Below, in pieces: positions 1 to 13,600 of a DNA stretch of 64,000 bases. The DNA comes from Pagrus major. Its lineage: Eukaryota; Chordata; Actinopteri; Spariformes; Sparidae. The DNA lies in contig NC_133224.1 of the NCBI RefSeq assembly GCF_040436345.1, positions 8,610,741-8,674,740 on the forward strand, given 5' to 3'. The number at the start of each line of letters is the position of its first letter. Positions within the stretch are counted from its first letter, which is position 1. The notes beneath the pieces are model-generated. The model worked only from the letters and a program-made list of their open reading frames with translations, ran no database searches and was not told the origin of the DNA. The position numbers were made by a program, and so were the translations under genes.

Positions 1-1382
1 TTAAATTTGCTTAACGGTGATCATGAAAAGGTCTTAAAAAGCTTTAAATGTAAGAGTCTTGCACCCTGTTTTTGAAGAGAATCAAACTGAACTTGCCGCG
101 TGCATTTATAGTGTTAAGGGACATTTTGCTGAGACGCTGTGCAGCTGTGCCTTTGTTAAGTCAGCACTAATTTAGAGTGACTTTGACTTATAAACAGACT
201 GTTTACAAAATGAGGTAAGCCTCTCCTCCTCCTCCTTACCCCCCTCTCGCCCTCACTCTTGCTTTCTGCTCCCTGCTCTCCCTCCATCTTTTTCTCTCTT
301 TGTCTTGTTGCAGACTTCAGCAAAGCCTCACTGTAATTAGGGCTGCTAGCCGCTGAGTTGCAGATTCTTTTCTGTGGAGATGGGAGTTTACCCTCACTCC
401 CCCCCTCCCCTCCTCTCCTTGTCTTAACATTTTCATACAGTTGACCAAAGGAGCTGACTGCTTGAAGTGTGGCAGGACGTTGAGCAGGCCACGGAGCCTG
501 TTGTTAGAAAATGTCAGAGTGGTTAACGGGGGCGACGTGCTTCATTCACACACACACACATCCTCACACCTGGACCTTCAAAGACCTCCGGCTGCACCCA
601 CAGTGAGAAATGTAACCCCTTTCTCTCGACGCACCATCTTTTCACATCCTGAATGCCTCTCTCCTCAACAACCTCTCCTCCGACTCCTCCCATCCTCCCC
701 CACAGCTCCCTTCCTCTCCTCCTCGTGTTGTTTTGGTTTTGGGGAAATGAGAACCAGATGTTGCTTATTGTGCAGAAGTCAGCGATGGAGGAAGGGAGGG
801 AGGGTCTGTGGATGTTTAAGAGAGGGGGGGGTAGTGTGCGTTAGGTGAGGTCAGTCTGCTCGGATGAGGATTAGCTGACAGGCCTTTGTAGTTTCACCCA
901 CAGACCAGAAAACAGGGAGGGTTTCCTGGCAGATATGACTGGGATGGGGCAGCAGGAGGACGAGCAGTGCCCCGGTGCAGCAGAGTCGAGGGGGGGTTTG
1001 TGGAGGGTCTGATTCAGCAACTTATTCCCAAAGACCGCTTCCTGACCTGGGTGTTCCTGGAGTGAGGGGCACCCTGGGCAGTAGCGTGTTGGACAACATG
1101 ACACAGCCTGAACATATTGAAGTGAATTGCATGACAGTATGAGAAGCTGCACTGTTGGCTTCAATTATCTTTGTGTGTTGCTAGTTGGACAGTAAAGCTT
1201 GTGGCTTCCTCGAATTTTGGGCTTTTTGTTTGCTTTTTATGCTGCTGAATTATCTTTTTTGCATCATTGACAGATTATTTTCACTCTTGTGTCGTGTTAG
1301 TTTGCTCCTGCTTAATAGAGAGTTTCTTTCTGTAGAAGGTAAAGATGATGTCTCTTTTGGTAGCACTGCTAACAGCTCAAAG
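1..1382. other. non-coding stretch, no gene recognised
   Basis: No exon with plausible splice sites or a recognisable protein was seen on either strand. The stretch has a pyrimidine-rich tract (about 226-310), a short CA run (about 547-562) and C/T-rich sequence to about 730. The longest open frame (441-848, plus) is low-complexity in composition and resembles no family I know. It could hold regulatory DNA or the untranslated end of a gene outside the window, but nothing shows this. Confidence 0.4.
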
Positions 1383-1856
1383 TGAAAATTCTGTCATTGT
1401 GTAATACTATGGGTGAAAATTTGTAGTCCATAAAACATTTCTGGAGCTTCACAGTAAAACAGTGTTGCAGCATTCTCCTAAACATCCAAAGTAGATGTGG
1501 ACTAAAATGTAAAAAAAAAACAACCAAAAAAACCCTCCTGAAAATGTCTTCATACAGTTTGTCCAGCTTAATCCAAGTCTCAGGAAGCCCAGAGATCCCA
1601 AATTGATTTGAAAATAAATGATTTACACGCTGGACACGTGGTCGAGCTCGTGCACCCACTTCAGTCGGTCGCTTGCAAATGCTTGACCTTAGTGGCTACA
1701 GTGAAGACTTCAACTTAAAATAGAGTAAATAATGTCTTTTTAAGAGAATGCTGCAACGCTGTTTTGCTGTGAAGCTCCAGAAATGTCTTGTGGACTACAA
1801 AACTTCACTCAACTTTCCATTGGCCTGGGGGTGACTAGACATTGACTGAATTTTCA
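1383..1856. mobile_element. MITE-like element with long inverted arms
   Basis: The left arm (1383 to about 1477) and the right arm (about 1744-1856) are inverted copies of each other. Both carry, in opposite orientation, the blocks TGAAAATTC, TTTGTAGTCCA, ACATTTCTGGAGCTTCACAG and TTGCAGCATTCTC. The arms are diverged by scattered substitutions and indels and enclose about 265 bp without coding capacity. This fits a non-autonomous DNA transposon. I could not settle the target-site duplication or the superfamily. Confidence 0.7.
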
Positions 1857-1914
1857 TTTTTGGATCCTATCCTTTAAGTTCCAAGTAGATATTTTTTCAT
1901 TACAGCTGTCTGAT

Positions 1915-2070
1915 AAATACATTGGAGTTAAAAGCACAATATTTGTCTCTGAAATGTAGTGAAGTAGACATGTAAAGTAGCATAAAATGGAGATACTCAA
2001 GTAAAATACTTGGAAACTGTACCCAGGTAAAGCATTGAGCGAGTTTATTTAGACACTTTCCAGCAGTGGA
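1915..2070 (+). repeat. dispersed repeat, AGTA/TACTCAAGTA family
   Basis: This shares the string AAGTAGCATAAAAT with 26806-26822 and TACTCAAGT with 4454-4470. Related copies are at 4415-4535, 21105-21188, 25950-26075 and 26760-26890. Full copies end near a TTACTTTCCACCACTG-like block. It is a degenerate, non-coding interspersed repeat of a type very common in percomorph introns. The family assignment is from recollection. Confidence 0.5.
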
Positions 2071-4414
2071 AGTCGGTCAAAACTAGAAAATGAAGAGAAA
2101 AAGAAAAGCTACAGTAGAAAAAGTAAATGGTGCCATAATGTAGGTCACCCAAACAAAGTCTCAGGTTGAATTGCAAGCAGCTGTCCTGGCCACTTCCTGC
2201 CTGGCATGGAGAAGGAGTGCTGAGCCCGATGGTTGTTCCTGCACCGCCCAGCCAGACTGTATGAGTTCAGCATTAAAATGGCTGACAGGGAAGGGGAGAG
2301 AGAGAAAGACAGAGGGAGAAAAAGAGGAATAGAAGCCAACATGGCTGCCAAAAGTCTCATCTGCGTTCATGTCCGTGACCTGCAAGACAAGACGGAGGGC
2401 AGATGCTTGGCAGGGTAGCACCTCCAAACAGAAATCCAGATTACTGTGAGAGATGAAGTGAAACATGTGACTCAGTCTGTGGAATTTGATTTATTTTCTC
2501 CCTCCCTTACTGATCAGCAACGTCTTTTACAACATTAAACATTATGGGCTCTTATCCTGCTGTTCATCTGTCTGTCTGCCCACCAGGATGGAATCACCAT
2601 AATATAAAAGTAAAAACTTTCTTTAACACGGCACAGAGGAAGGTTTCTGGCATCGTTATACTTAACACGTCCAGTAGTTTCCTAATAATTTCACCAGAAA
2701 TTTACTGTAACTTCTTGGGAAATTCCTGGAAAGAGCTACAGTGTGAAATTTTGTTACCATTATCAGGAGCATGGAGATGGTTAAATTGGTACATTACCAT
2801 TTAATTAATCCCAGAACCTACATCATGTCATCCAAAAGATCATCCAATAAATCTAAGTGGTTGTGGGAGCAGAAAAACTGAAAATCAAATTGATTTTCCG
2901 TGGGATTTTTAAAAAAAACTGACCCACTTTTACTTTTTGTTCGACTTGTTCATGAAAATGAAACAGACTAGACATGGCTTCAATTAAAGAGGTCGCAACC
3001 AAAATGTTGGGAACCACTGACTGAGAGAGCGCTTGAGTCAGTGCACAGCATTCACCAAATATGGAGGGTAAAGGTCGCAATAATAAATAAATTACTCAGG
3101 TTTAAATGATTTCCTGTCATTAAGATTTTTGTAGCTCTTTCAAGGTAATTCCACTGAAAACTGCCTATAAACACAACTCAAATTCCTGCCGCAGAGCAGG
3201 TCTTTCCAGGAAACGTACAGTACCATGAGATTATTAAAAAATTACATGACTGTCTTTTTTTGTGAAATTGAACCCATGCAAGGATTGAAGGACAGTTTCT
3301 GCAGACTTTCAGTCTTTTCATGCACGGTGTCCACCGCAGGAGACAGATATTCGGTGGAGATATGGAATCATAAATTCAGAAGGGGCGGAGGGAAGACGAG
3401 ATGCACCAAATATCTCTGAAATAACGATTAAATCCTCTTTTTTCCCTTTTCTTCTTTTTAAACTATATAATAATGTTAGTTATTTGTCCTCTCTGTGAAT
3501 TAACTGAACACCCTTTACAAAGGCTTTATAAATTGTAACTAATGACTTTATCAGTGGTTAATAAATCATTTGATAATGCTTATTAGATCTGTTGTAAACC
3601 AGATGATAATGTTGGTAATCAACATTTTATCCAGAAGGTAAGTGGCCGTATGGTCCGTTGGTCGAAAGGAATTTCACAACCTGGCAACCCAGAAACTTTG
3701 CTCACTAAGGGCTCATAACTCAGTTGAGCCAGTGGTTAGATTACAACTTATCACTCTTTATATTGGGGGCTTTAATAGAAAGTAGTTCCCTAAACTCATT
3801 GATGAGTTATTTTGTGAGTATATCATCAAGTTCACTTCGTATAAGTGTTTAGCTTTCCTGCACAGCTCGCGAGCATCCATCTGTTTGTGAAGCAGTCGAA
3901 GTTTCTTTAGAAAGACGGATTCAAAACAGTTATTGTGCATGAGAGAGAGCCACTGAGACAAATGGAAACACCAGTTGACACAGACAGAGAGAAAGAGAGA
4001 CAGAGACAGTTTGGCCAAGTGGAGGAGGAAAGTGGCTGAACAGATGTGAGTAGCAAAAAAATAGAAATGGTCGGGTCAGTCAGGTTAGTTTACGGTATAA
4101 TCATGAATCTTCAAGTCCACAGCAGCAACACACAGCGCTGTAACGCCTCTTCTAGTGCCTCATTACCCGACATAGTAGTGTAGTTGAAGTCTGGCCTGTT
4201 TGTATTCAGTTAAACCGGCAAGCTAGTTATTAAATCTCTAAAAAGAAAGATTATTTTGTGCAATTCGCAGATGGTGGCTTTGAAAATACTCCACTACAAG
4301 TTGAAGTCATGCATTCAAAACCTTAGGTCAAAGTATGTAAGTGGTATCGGCATGTATACTTGTACTTGTACAATCACCAGATTTGGATTTACATGGTTTT
4401 CCCTAGTGTCAAAA
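2071..4414. other. non-coding, nothing recognised
   Basis: Only short chance open frames are present. The 3460-3620 part is AT-rich with TAATAA-type words resembling the dispersed AT-rich repeat at 25440-25865. I see no exon or RNA gene. Confidence 0.35.
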
Positions 4415-4535
4415 GTACAGATATGGCAGAAATATTAGGTTGTATAAAATAGAAATACTCAAGTCAAGTACAGGCACCTTGAATTTGTTTTTCTGTACAG
4501 CACTTAAGTCAAAGTATTTATATTCCACCACTGTT
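4415..4535 (+). repeat. dispersed repeat, AGTA/TACTCAAGTA family
   Basis: This is a second copy of the family at 1915-2070. It contains TATAAAATAGAAATACTCAAG and ends in TATTCCACCACTG, the same terminal block seen at 21170-21188. Confidence 0.5.
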
Positions 4536-4589
4536 TATGGACAGAACGGTTAAGATTCACAACACTGTCTGAATGTCCTTGTTTTTCAA

Positions 4590-5045
4590 TATAAGCCACT
4601 TTTTATACCCTAATTTAACGGTAAACCCATAAGAAAACCCATCGTGACGTCATCCATTGGTTTTGTGGGTTTTGAAGCCTCGAGTTTGGCATTACAGCCG
4701 TCGCCATCTTGTTTTTTTGGAGCCAGAAGTGACCATATTTTTTTTACAAGAGGGTGGAGCTTGAAAGAAAATACGTATGTGGCGCCTCTATCCTGATTGG
4801 ATCTGGCTATTTTTCCTCTAAATGGGACCATAATTTACAAAATGAACATCATTCTGTATTAAAGACGATTTCAAACTAAAAGTTGAGACCATAAACTCAT
4901 TAGGAAACTGTGTACTGAGGTAATAAATCAAGAGAGCAGTAGGACCATTTTCTCATAAGCTTACATGCAATTGTAGTTATTTTTGAAACCAGTGGTTCGC
5001 CCCCTGCTGGCCATTCAAAGCATCCAGGTTTAAGGCACAGAAAGC
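4590..5045. repeat. probable dispersed element
   Basis: This is a stretch with a compositional style different from its flanks. It includes a GTGACGTCATCC word, TCGCCATCTTG, a GAGGGTGGAGC block and, near its end, CGCCCCCTGCTGGCC. I recall similar blocks from repeated non-coding sequence in many fish genomes. No second copy is in this window, so the call rests on recollection. Confidence 0.3.
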
Positions 5046-6077
5046 TTCATCCAGACTTTACAGTCGATGAATATGACACAAACAGTAAGAAGTTCTCAAA
5101 GGTTGACTGTTTGTGTGTCAGCAAAACCTAATTCATGTCACGAACACTTGAAAAATGTCGTTTACATGAAAATAGACTTTATCAGCAACTAAACCGCAAC
5201 TGCATGCCAGCCATGTTTTCAGCAATTTCTTTACATGCGAGTCTTTGTTTGTCTCGATCTTGTGGTTTACTGAGGTTGTTGTTGCTGTTTACACTGAATC
5301 ATTTTTTCAGTATGTGAAGAGTTAAAACCGAGCAGCATGAGGAGAAGAGGTTGAAGGAGGGAGGAAAGAGCAAAAACAGACCAGAGATACTTGTGGTGAG
5401 AGGAGGAGTGGTTTGAGACTGAAGCCTCATAAAAAGAACAATTTTGCAGTGGGTGAGGAAATAAGAGAGAGAGGGGGGGAAAGAGAGGGAGGGAGGCAGC
5501 TTGTTTTTGGTTTAGTTTTTGGGATAGAAATGAGCGGAGGGAAAAATATCCCCCAAACCCCATAAAATGCCATCACACACTTTTTTTTTTCTTCACACGT
5601 TTTCAAAAGTCATTTTAAAAAGGAGAGAGAAAGGGCACAAACATACATTTTGTATAAACCCGAGCACACACACACATACAGTACACATACATAGAGGGAG
5701 TGCAGTCTGGCTTGGCTGAGAGCTTCAGATGTTTCAAGAATACCAGATGCTCAGCTGGAACGCACTTCTCAGAAAAATGCGACCGTTCCATCATTTTTTC
5801 CGACTCCTTCCTCGGCACATGACTGCTGGCTCCACGTCCAAAACAACCGGCCGTGGTGTAAGTGTATCCAGGCTGCTCCGTCTGAGGCCCCTCTGGCAGC
5901 CCAAAACCTGGTCTGTCCTGGTCTGGAGGCAGATGCTGTCACCTTGTCACACATCTACACTCCTATTGTTGGATCCTGTCCGTGTTTTTAATGTTGTAAT
6001 GGACAAAAAGTACGATCTTGGGGAGTTGTACTGAAAATGTGGGGGACAAAAAGTAGTATAAAGCCTTTTGTGGCTCC
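5046..6077. other. non-coding, nothing recognised
   Basis: The sequence is purine-rich between 5338 and 5500 and has a short CA run at about 5668-5680. No exon, RNA gene or repeat copy was recognised. Confidence 0.3.
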
Positions 6078-6342
6078 AGAGGAAGCTGTATGTAATCTGA
6101 TAAACTAAGTGGCTAAGTTGCATTGTGGGTAATGTAGGCACCATATTTAAGGAGCAGTCTTACTCTGTTGGACTCATTATGGATGAAAACACATGATCAA
6201 AATCAATACAGCAGAACCAGAAATATCACCTTTTTTATTCCACACATTCTTCCTTCTTTTCAAAACCTGGGGCCTACATTTCCCACAATGCAACTTAGCC
6301 ACTGAGTGGAGGCAGTTTATCAGATTACATGCAGCCTCCTCT
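6078..6342. mobile_element. inverted-repeat (MITE-like) element
   Basis: The left arm, 6078-6139, and the right arm, 6271-6342, are inverted copies. Read from the outer ends, both contain TGTAATCTGATAAACT, then GTGGCTAAGTTGCATTGTGGG and TGTAGGC. The right arm has an extra 8-10 bp. The 131-bp middle is non-coding. A third partial copy of the inner block occurs at 26168-26194, so this is a dispersed family, not a unique palindrome. Confidence 0.65.
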
Positions 6343-9300
6343 TCAAGATGCGTTATGCTGCTTTTTTCAAATATGTTGTAGTCCTCCCCTAGACCAGTAA
6401 ACACGCTTCAATTTTACTTTAGTTGAGTATTTCAATTTTTACTTTGCAGATTCAGATGATGAATACCATATAAAAATCAACAAATAAATTATCATGTGTT
6501 ATTATGGATCAAGAAACCCAGAGATACATTAAGTATTTCAAATTAGTTGCACTTTCACTACAGTCTAAATTTTAAAGGTTGACTTTGATTGACAAAAGTC
6601 AGGAAACTGATTACCTCAGAATTACCAAATAAAGTAGACTATTAAATGTAAGTACGAGCTAAAAAGTTTTAACTGCTAACAATCATTTGTCTACTTTAAT
6701 TGGTCATTTTGGGGTAATCAGTTTCCTTGAAGTAAAGTCCCCTTTGTCAGATTTTCCAGTGTAGCAACATATAACACATAAATGCTGCACTGATTAGAAT
6801 CCGGTGATATAATATATATCATTCTGAAATGGACCATTCTGAATAATGAGTACTTTTACTTATGGCACTTTATATATCTTGTTTTTGAAAGCAGGACTTT
6901 TACGAGTTCTTTTACGCTGAGGTGTTTCAAACCCAAGTTTACAGAACTGAGTAATTCTCCCACAACTGGAAGCAACTAAAGCTTTTGTTTTTCTTAAAGT
7001 CAGACATGCAAACAAAAAATGGAAAAATCCTGTATGGCGAAATTGGTCTGGTTGTGCAAAACTCACACTCCGCCAAAATACAGCAATGAATTATGGTCAA
7101 AAGGTGGTCCAGATCTGGTAATCAGAACCAGAAGACCATCTGTCCTCTTGTCGACCTGAGGTTCATTTCTGAGGAAGAAAGAAAAGAGTGATGTGTTTTA
7201 CTGCTGAGGATGAATGCATCTCTAAAGATCTGTCCGGCGATCCAGGGCCGGCTATAGTCATACGGTTGGCTGAGATGTGGCTATGGGTCATATGTGGCCT
7301 GTCACTGGGCCAGACCAACTTTACTACGTGGGAAAAGGTTTTGGGAAAGGCAGCATGAATGCTCGGATCAGCTGAGGTTTGTTTGTATGATTTTATGATG
7401 TCATTCTGTGATATTGTTTTAATGGGTGGAGATGATTGCGGTAAATGTGGTACGAAATCAGGTTAAAGTGTAAACATGCTGTTTTATACTGTAGGAGGGG
7501 CAATTGTGATAAAGGTAACAACTAACAGGGATTCACATAAACAATGAACAGTGTATCTACAACCACTTGATTTTTAAAGTGTAATGCTGATGGAGATTTT
7601 TTTCCTCCAGAGCAGCACATATTGGACGGAAGACGAGGAAAAAAAGGAAACAAATAGCAGCTGTTGGTCTGGTTTGCGACTGTCTAAACCATGATTATGT
7701 GAATGATGCAATAATCCCAAACAACCGTGTTTTATAAACACGTTTGCCTCCAACTTCTAAACAATTCAGTGCAGAAACTGTGGTGAAAGACTCTGTAATT
7801 GTGAGATTTTCAAAATAAAATATGTTTCAAAACTTCAGCTGAGAACATCTGTCCCTGTTTAGCACAAAATTAGCTTTCGCACACTTACTGCCAATATAGT
7901 GTACAAATACAATGTAATGTAATGTGCCAGTTTTTGTTGTCGCTGTCAGAAATGTGATAATTCTACTTTATGTTTATTACTGAGGTCAAGGGGAGTATTT
8001 TGCCCCCTTCATGTATGTAAATGGTAGCCATGGGTGAGGATAGTAGTTTATAGTTTTATCATGTATATATAGCATTAAGTCAGGATGTGGTCTAAAGCAG
8101 ATATTTGCCTAAATTGAGACTTGAATCCAGGTATGCCAGCCTGTCAAAATAAAAGCTTTTTACTGCCAAAATGTAAATTTTTCATGAATTAAGCAAACAG
8201 ATGTGGGTGATGGGGTTTTTAAATGGATCCATAAAAGCAAGGGTAGTTAATAAATCAGCTTTGCCTTCAGAATAGTTAAGAATGACAATTTATGGATTAA
8301 TAAGAGTATTACAGCTGCATTTTTACTTCAATATCTGGTCAAATCTTCATTATATATATTTTTTATCGTCAGGGGAGTAGAACAAGTATCAAAAATGTGT
8401 TTGGCTGAAGGTTGCATGACATGGAGTGTTTATGAATAGTCAGATGAACAGATTATGAAAGAATGGGAAAAAAATGTCTAAATATTTGTAGAAAATAGTT
8501 TAATTTCACCTTATCTAATGAAATACAAAAGTGAAAACAAGCAGGAACAAAAATCTCATTCCATTTTATTGATATGATCATCATTATAAATATCATTACC
8601 ATTATCATTGTTATGATCTAAATTAATTCACCTTCAATTTTGATTTGTGTAAAAAGAAAAAAAAAAATCATTGAGCACCATCAAAAGTTCATAAATAGCA
8701 TCGCTTGTTATTCTGTGCCAACATCTGGGTGATTTCGGGGAAAACTCCCTGAAACTCACATTTACCCCCCTGATCTGATCTAATTCAACACACACTGAGT
8801 GTAAACTGGGATTCATCTCCACCATTGTCATGTTATGCCTCTGTCCAGCAGGACTCCAAATGACAATGTACAAAATAAAATAAAAAAAATCATTGCAACT
8901 TTACCAGGAGAACAATAATAACAATAACCATACTTATAATAACAACAATTTCCCATAACGACGATAATAATTAAAAAAAATTGCACAATATTGTTGGAAA
9001 CTGTACCGCTTACTGACACAAGCAGCTCTGCTCATATTCGACAACTGGAATGTGAGATTTTTTAAAAGAAATATTTTTCCCGTCTGACTGCTTGCACTGA
9101 AAGAGTGAAAAGAGTTTTGCCTGTTAATCGAGTAACAAACGTAAAAAAAAAGGAGTTTTTGTACCAGAAGGACCATCTGCTAAAGCTACACCATCCTGGG
9201 GGAACCGCCTCCAGCAGCCTTGTGTTAGGTCTGGCATTTGTGGACATAAACCTGGTTAAACACACACTAATCTGTGCATGTTCAAAAGTCTGCATCAATC

Positions 9301-9592
9301 AATACTAACACTGTGCATAAGGGACTTTTTTTATGATAGTCAGCTCTATCAAATCTGTCCGAAATGTTGGCAGGTGATAATAACTAAAGCTGGACGTGGT
9401 CATTCTTAGATGGGAGACAATCCTCTTAGCACTTCTCTACACTGGGGCTGATCTTTAAGTACCTTACTTTGAGAAATATGAGCTTTCTTTTCCTACAAAC
9501 CTGAAGCCAAAGTTCTCAAACATTAATGCTGGCAAAACATTGGCAACAGTACAAGAACTTTGCCTTAACAAAATTGGCAACATTTTGCTTTA
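6343..9592. other. non-coding, nothing recognised
   Basis: AT-rich sequence holding only short chance open frames. The 8570-8960 portion is rich in ATTATT/AATAAT words. No exon or RNA gene was seen on either strand. Confidence 0.35.
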
Positions 9593-9860
9593 AAGGTGCA
9601 ATATGTAAGAACTTCGGTTGAAAACATTCAAGACTATGACGTCGATGTGCTGTGTTGCAATGTTTAGCATGCTAACCAGCTAGCCCCGTCCCGTCCGGGT
9701 TCAAAGCTCCCGTGCGCCGAGCTCCCAGCCTCCATCGCTAGCTGTATGGCTAACTGAGCTAAGTAGCTAACCGCAGCTACAGTTGGCAGTAGTTAGCGGT
9801 TACTCTGGGCACACACTGTGAGCATGAATTTAAGTGGCCAGTTCTTACATATTGCACCTT
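9593..9860. mobile_element. MITE with perfect 20-bp terminal inverted repeats
   Basis: The element starts with AAGGTGCAATATGTAAGAAC (9593-9612) and ends with its exact reverse complement (9841-9860). The 268-bp element has a core rich in GCTAAC/GCTAGC words and no coding capacity. The core block at about 9757-9802 (GCAGCTACAG, CAGTAGTTAGCGGTTACT) reappears with few changes at 22915-22945, so at least one relative lies in mmp14 intron 1. This is a non-autonomous DNA transposon. Confidence 0.8.
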
Positions 9861-10025
9861 AAAATATGGAACCATTTGATCAAAAAGTACAAATCTGACC
9901 AGACATTCGATACCAACTCGACAGTTTGTAGTACAATGTGCAGACGCAGTTCAGGTAGTACTTCTACAAGTATGAGGTTCGATACCCGGCCCTACTTCTT
10001 GGTGAAAAAGAAAATGTCAAAACAA

Positions 10026-10031
10026 TTTATT
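10026..10031 (-). terminator. candidate mmp14 poly(A) signal
   Basis: AATAAA on the minus strand, about 580 bp beyond the mmp14 stop codon. It is the first canonical hexamer I found in that direction. It would give a 3' UTR of roughly 0.6 kb, but the true cleavage site cannot be read from the sequence. Confidence 0.4.
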
Positions 10032-10606
10032 CAAAAAATGTCACGCTGAATGACTTTTAGAGTAAAATTCCCCCAAACCCCAACAGACTTTGGACAGCAA
10101 ATGTATTTCAGAGCAAAAACTCTTAACAGAGAAGATGAATTTCTGAGCAAAAACCCAAAGTGAGACACAGATTTTAAAGTGAATCAGACAGCAGTTCAGC
10201 TGGAGTCGTCCAGTTAAAGGAGAGGGAGGAAGGAGGGATGTTTTTTAAATACATGTGAGAGAGGGAAGTCGCTGATGAACATGAGTCTCTTTGTATATCT
10301 CCCTCCTCTATGTGAGATTGTGGGTATGTTTTTAATCTCTCGACACAGAACAGTACATGTAAATCGTTAACATACAAATACACATTTTCCTGATTTCAGT
10401 TTCTAGGGCCTTTTTTTCTCTCTTTTGTGGCACATACAAACCACCCACACTTCTTCCCACTTCTTTCCCCGTTGTCTTCTGTCTTTCCTCCCGTTGCTCT
10501 CTCCTCCTCCTCTTCCATTTCTTCCCCGCTCTCAGTTTCCATCTTCACCCTCGGCCCTCGTTCTCTGTCCCTCTGTGGCAGTCTGTCAATCCCCCCGTCG
10601 CTCTGT

Positions 10607-13600
10607 CTACACCTTGTCCAGGAGGGATCTCTGGCAGTAGAGGAGGCGTCGAGGCGTGCCGTACTTCCTGAAGAACAAAAGCGCTCCCAGAGTGACCACA
10701 ACCAGCACCAGCAGGAGGAGAGGGATCACCACGGCGGCTGGCCCGGCGCCGCTCTGCGATTCGTCCACCTCGATGATGATCACCTCCTCTTCCCGACCCT
10801 TCTTGGGCTCGTCGCTTTCGCAGCCCATCCAGTCACTGAGTACGGACTTGGGGTAGCCGGACTCCACCTTCATGTACTGGTTGTTGAACTTCCAGTACTT
10901 GTTGGCTTTGTAGAAGTAAGTGTAAGCTGAGGAAAGTGGAAAGATTAAAGATCAGAGGTTAGTTTAATGAGATATAACAGTTGTGAGTGTTTATTTAATT
11001 TAAAACACATCAATACAACTGTTGTTGGGTCTGCAAAATGTCAGAAAATAGTGAAAAATAACACAATTTCCTAACGATGACAACTTTAAAATGCTTCTTT
11101 TGTCTGACCAACAGTCCAAAACTCAAAGATATTCAGTTTACTGTCACATAAGACAAAGACAAGCAGCAAATCCTCACACCTGAGAAGCTAGAACAGTGAA
11201 ATCTTTGGCATTTTTGCTTGATTATGATCAATCGATATTTTAAAAAAGTTGCCAATTAATTTTCTGCCCATCGAAAATTCAATAATCGACTAATGAGATG
11301 GGAAACTTACATCCATCTTCGCTCATGATGGCAGCTTTGATGTTATCCGGGGCACCGCTCCACATGTTGATGGGTTTTGGATAGCCGCTGTCCACGGCGC
11401 GAGTCTGCTCGTTGAAGCGGTAGTACCTACAAACGACAGGAAGACACAGAACTGTTAAAGATCTACGGCAGAAGCATTTACATTCTACAATTACACAGAA
11501 ATTTGGCTGATTCTGATCTTTTAGTATCTTTAATTCAACTGAAGTTAAAGCAGCTACAAGGAGCGTTCACTTTTGTTGATTCTGGCGGCCCCTGTGGACA
11601 AAAGTGGTACGAGCCCCACCACCTCCTGCCTTAAAGATCTTGATCTGGCCAGCATGTGTTGTGTATTTGTTTTTGTAAGCGAGTGAAAGAAAGAGTCTAC
11701 ATATTTTGAATACCATTTTACTTTACTTTTAGAAACACAGCTGTTAGCATTTAGCTAGCATTTTGATAATGTATTTATGTATTCAAGTGACATCACTTTC
11801 ATCCAACTTTCAGGTGTAAAATCAGTGTAGTTCTCCTTTAAAACATCATTTTTAAGGGCAGTAATGTTTCAGGGATTAAAATATACAGAAATGAAAGTGA
11901 GGATAGTCTATATTTGGACGTTAGTTAAAAAGGAGGATGAGGTTGGAGAAATTTTGACTCATGACCTCAACTGCTGTGTGTCTCAGCGGTTTAGGCATTA
12001 ATCGGTTTTACTGTGTAATCGCCAAAGTTCCTGTTTCAAGTTCAGTCAGGGATTGTCATCCCTCTTCTCTCTCCCTTCATTTTCTGTTTCTTCTCTACTG
12101 TTTGCTATCTAAATACAGGCATAAATGCACAAAAAATATAAGAAAAAAAGAATATGTGCGACTGAATTAGAGACAGGAAGGACAAAGTGTGAGTTAGATG
12201 ACTGAAATGTGGAATGCTTCACAACAAGCTCACAGATAAGCAAGGTAAACATACAAGTAATAACAAGTTACTACAACCGAACAAAAAGGGAAATAGATTA
12301 AATCTACGCATGAATGTATACGTGCTGCAGGAACATTTCAAAGAAAAACTAGGGTCAGACGTGTGTGCTTCTATCTGATCTGTGAGGGTGAAAGGACGAT
12401 GGAGAAAAAAGAAGTATGCCCATTCATTGGTCCTTTGAAATGAGGACCAAATTGAGAAAATAACTTGTTTTAACCTGCCTATTTCTCTTAAAAACTGGAT
12501 TGGTACAAATAAAATGTACTTAACATATCAGATTATACACACAAAACTTGAATAGAGGAGAGACTCACTTGTTGCCTCTGAAGAAGTACGTTTGTCCTGT
12601 TGGCGTGTAGAACAGAGCAGCATCGATCTTGTCTTTGGGTAGACCGGTGCCCAGGTCTTTCAGGCTCTTGGGGGAATCCTTGTCCATGCTGGACTCACTG
12701 AAAACCCAGTACCTGTCACCTGGAAGGACAAAAAACACAGAATGAGAAACCATAAAGGAGGAACAATCAGAGGGAAGAGAAATCACAGATAATAATTACG
12801 GCAACACATGAAATTAATCTCGTGTGCAGCTGAAATCATTGCAAATCTTGTTTCAAGCCAACTCAGATGGGACCTACCCTTGAAGAAGACAAATTTCCCA
12901 TCATCCCTCTCGTAGGCGGCGTTGATGTTTGAGGGCAGGCCCTTCCAGAAGTGACTGATGGTCATCGGGTAACCTGTCAGCACCTTGTTGTTACGCACAC
13001 GCCAAAACCACTTGTCCTGCAAACACACACAGGCAGAAAGATTAGAAATACAGCAGAGCGTTTTACAAAATGGGACTTTTTTGGCGTTAATTTGCCTGAA
13101 ATAATGCACATTAGTGCTGAAACAACTAGTCAATAAACGTCAGAACATGGATTGACAGAAATCTTGATAAGTTAAAAACAATGTCGGCTTGTTTCAGCTT
13201 TTCAAATGTGCAGATTTGCTGTAGTAGTAGCAGTATTTGCTTCAAAACCGGCAAGAAGTTCAAGCAATGGTATTTATTCCAGAGATCAAAACCCGCCTTT
13301 ATTTTGAAGGAGCACTATATTGTGCAGAATGACTAGTTTGAGAAGCTCCACAAGACAAACAAACACATCTTATGACATCATGTCACAGTAGGAAAAGCAC
13401 AGGTGAAACTAACGAGAATAATGATGACTGAACTCCTCTATGACTTGGTCTCTGAGAACGAAAGGGTCTCCTGTACCTTAAATACAAACTTTTCCCCTCT
13501 GAGGATGGCGATGGTGTCGAAGTGTCCCTCGCAGATGTCTGGGCCGTGGTCTGGGGTGGATGACTTTGTGGGTCGAGGAGGAGGGGGAGGAGGAGGAGGA

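Noticed and set aside
441..848. 135-codon open frame near the window start
   Set aside because: Low-complexity composition from a C/T-rich stretch, no family resemblance, no supporting splice or promoter structure.
8570..8640. Imperfect AT-rich dyad (TATGATCATCATTATAAATA region)
   Set aside because: Weak symmetry typical of AT-rich DNA. No arm longer than about 8 bp holds.
10427..10930. 167-codon plus-strand frame
   Set aside because: Antisense to the mmp14 last exon and 3' UTR.
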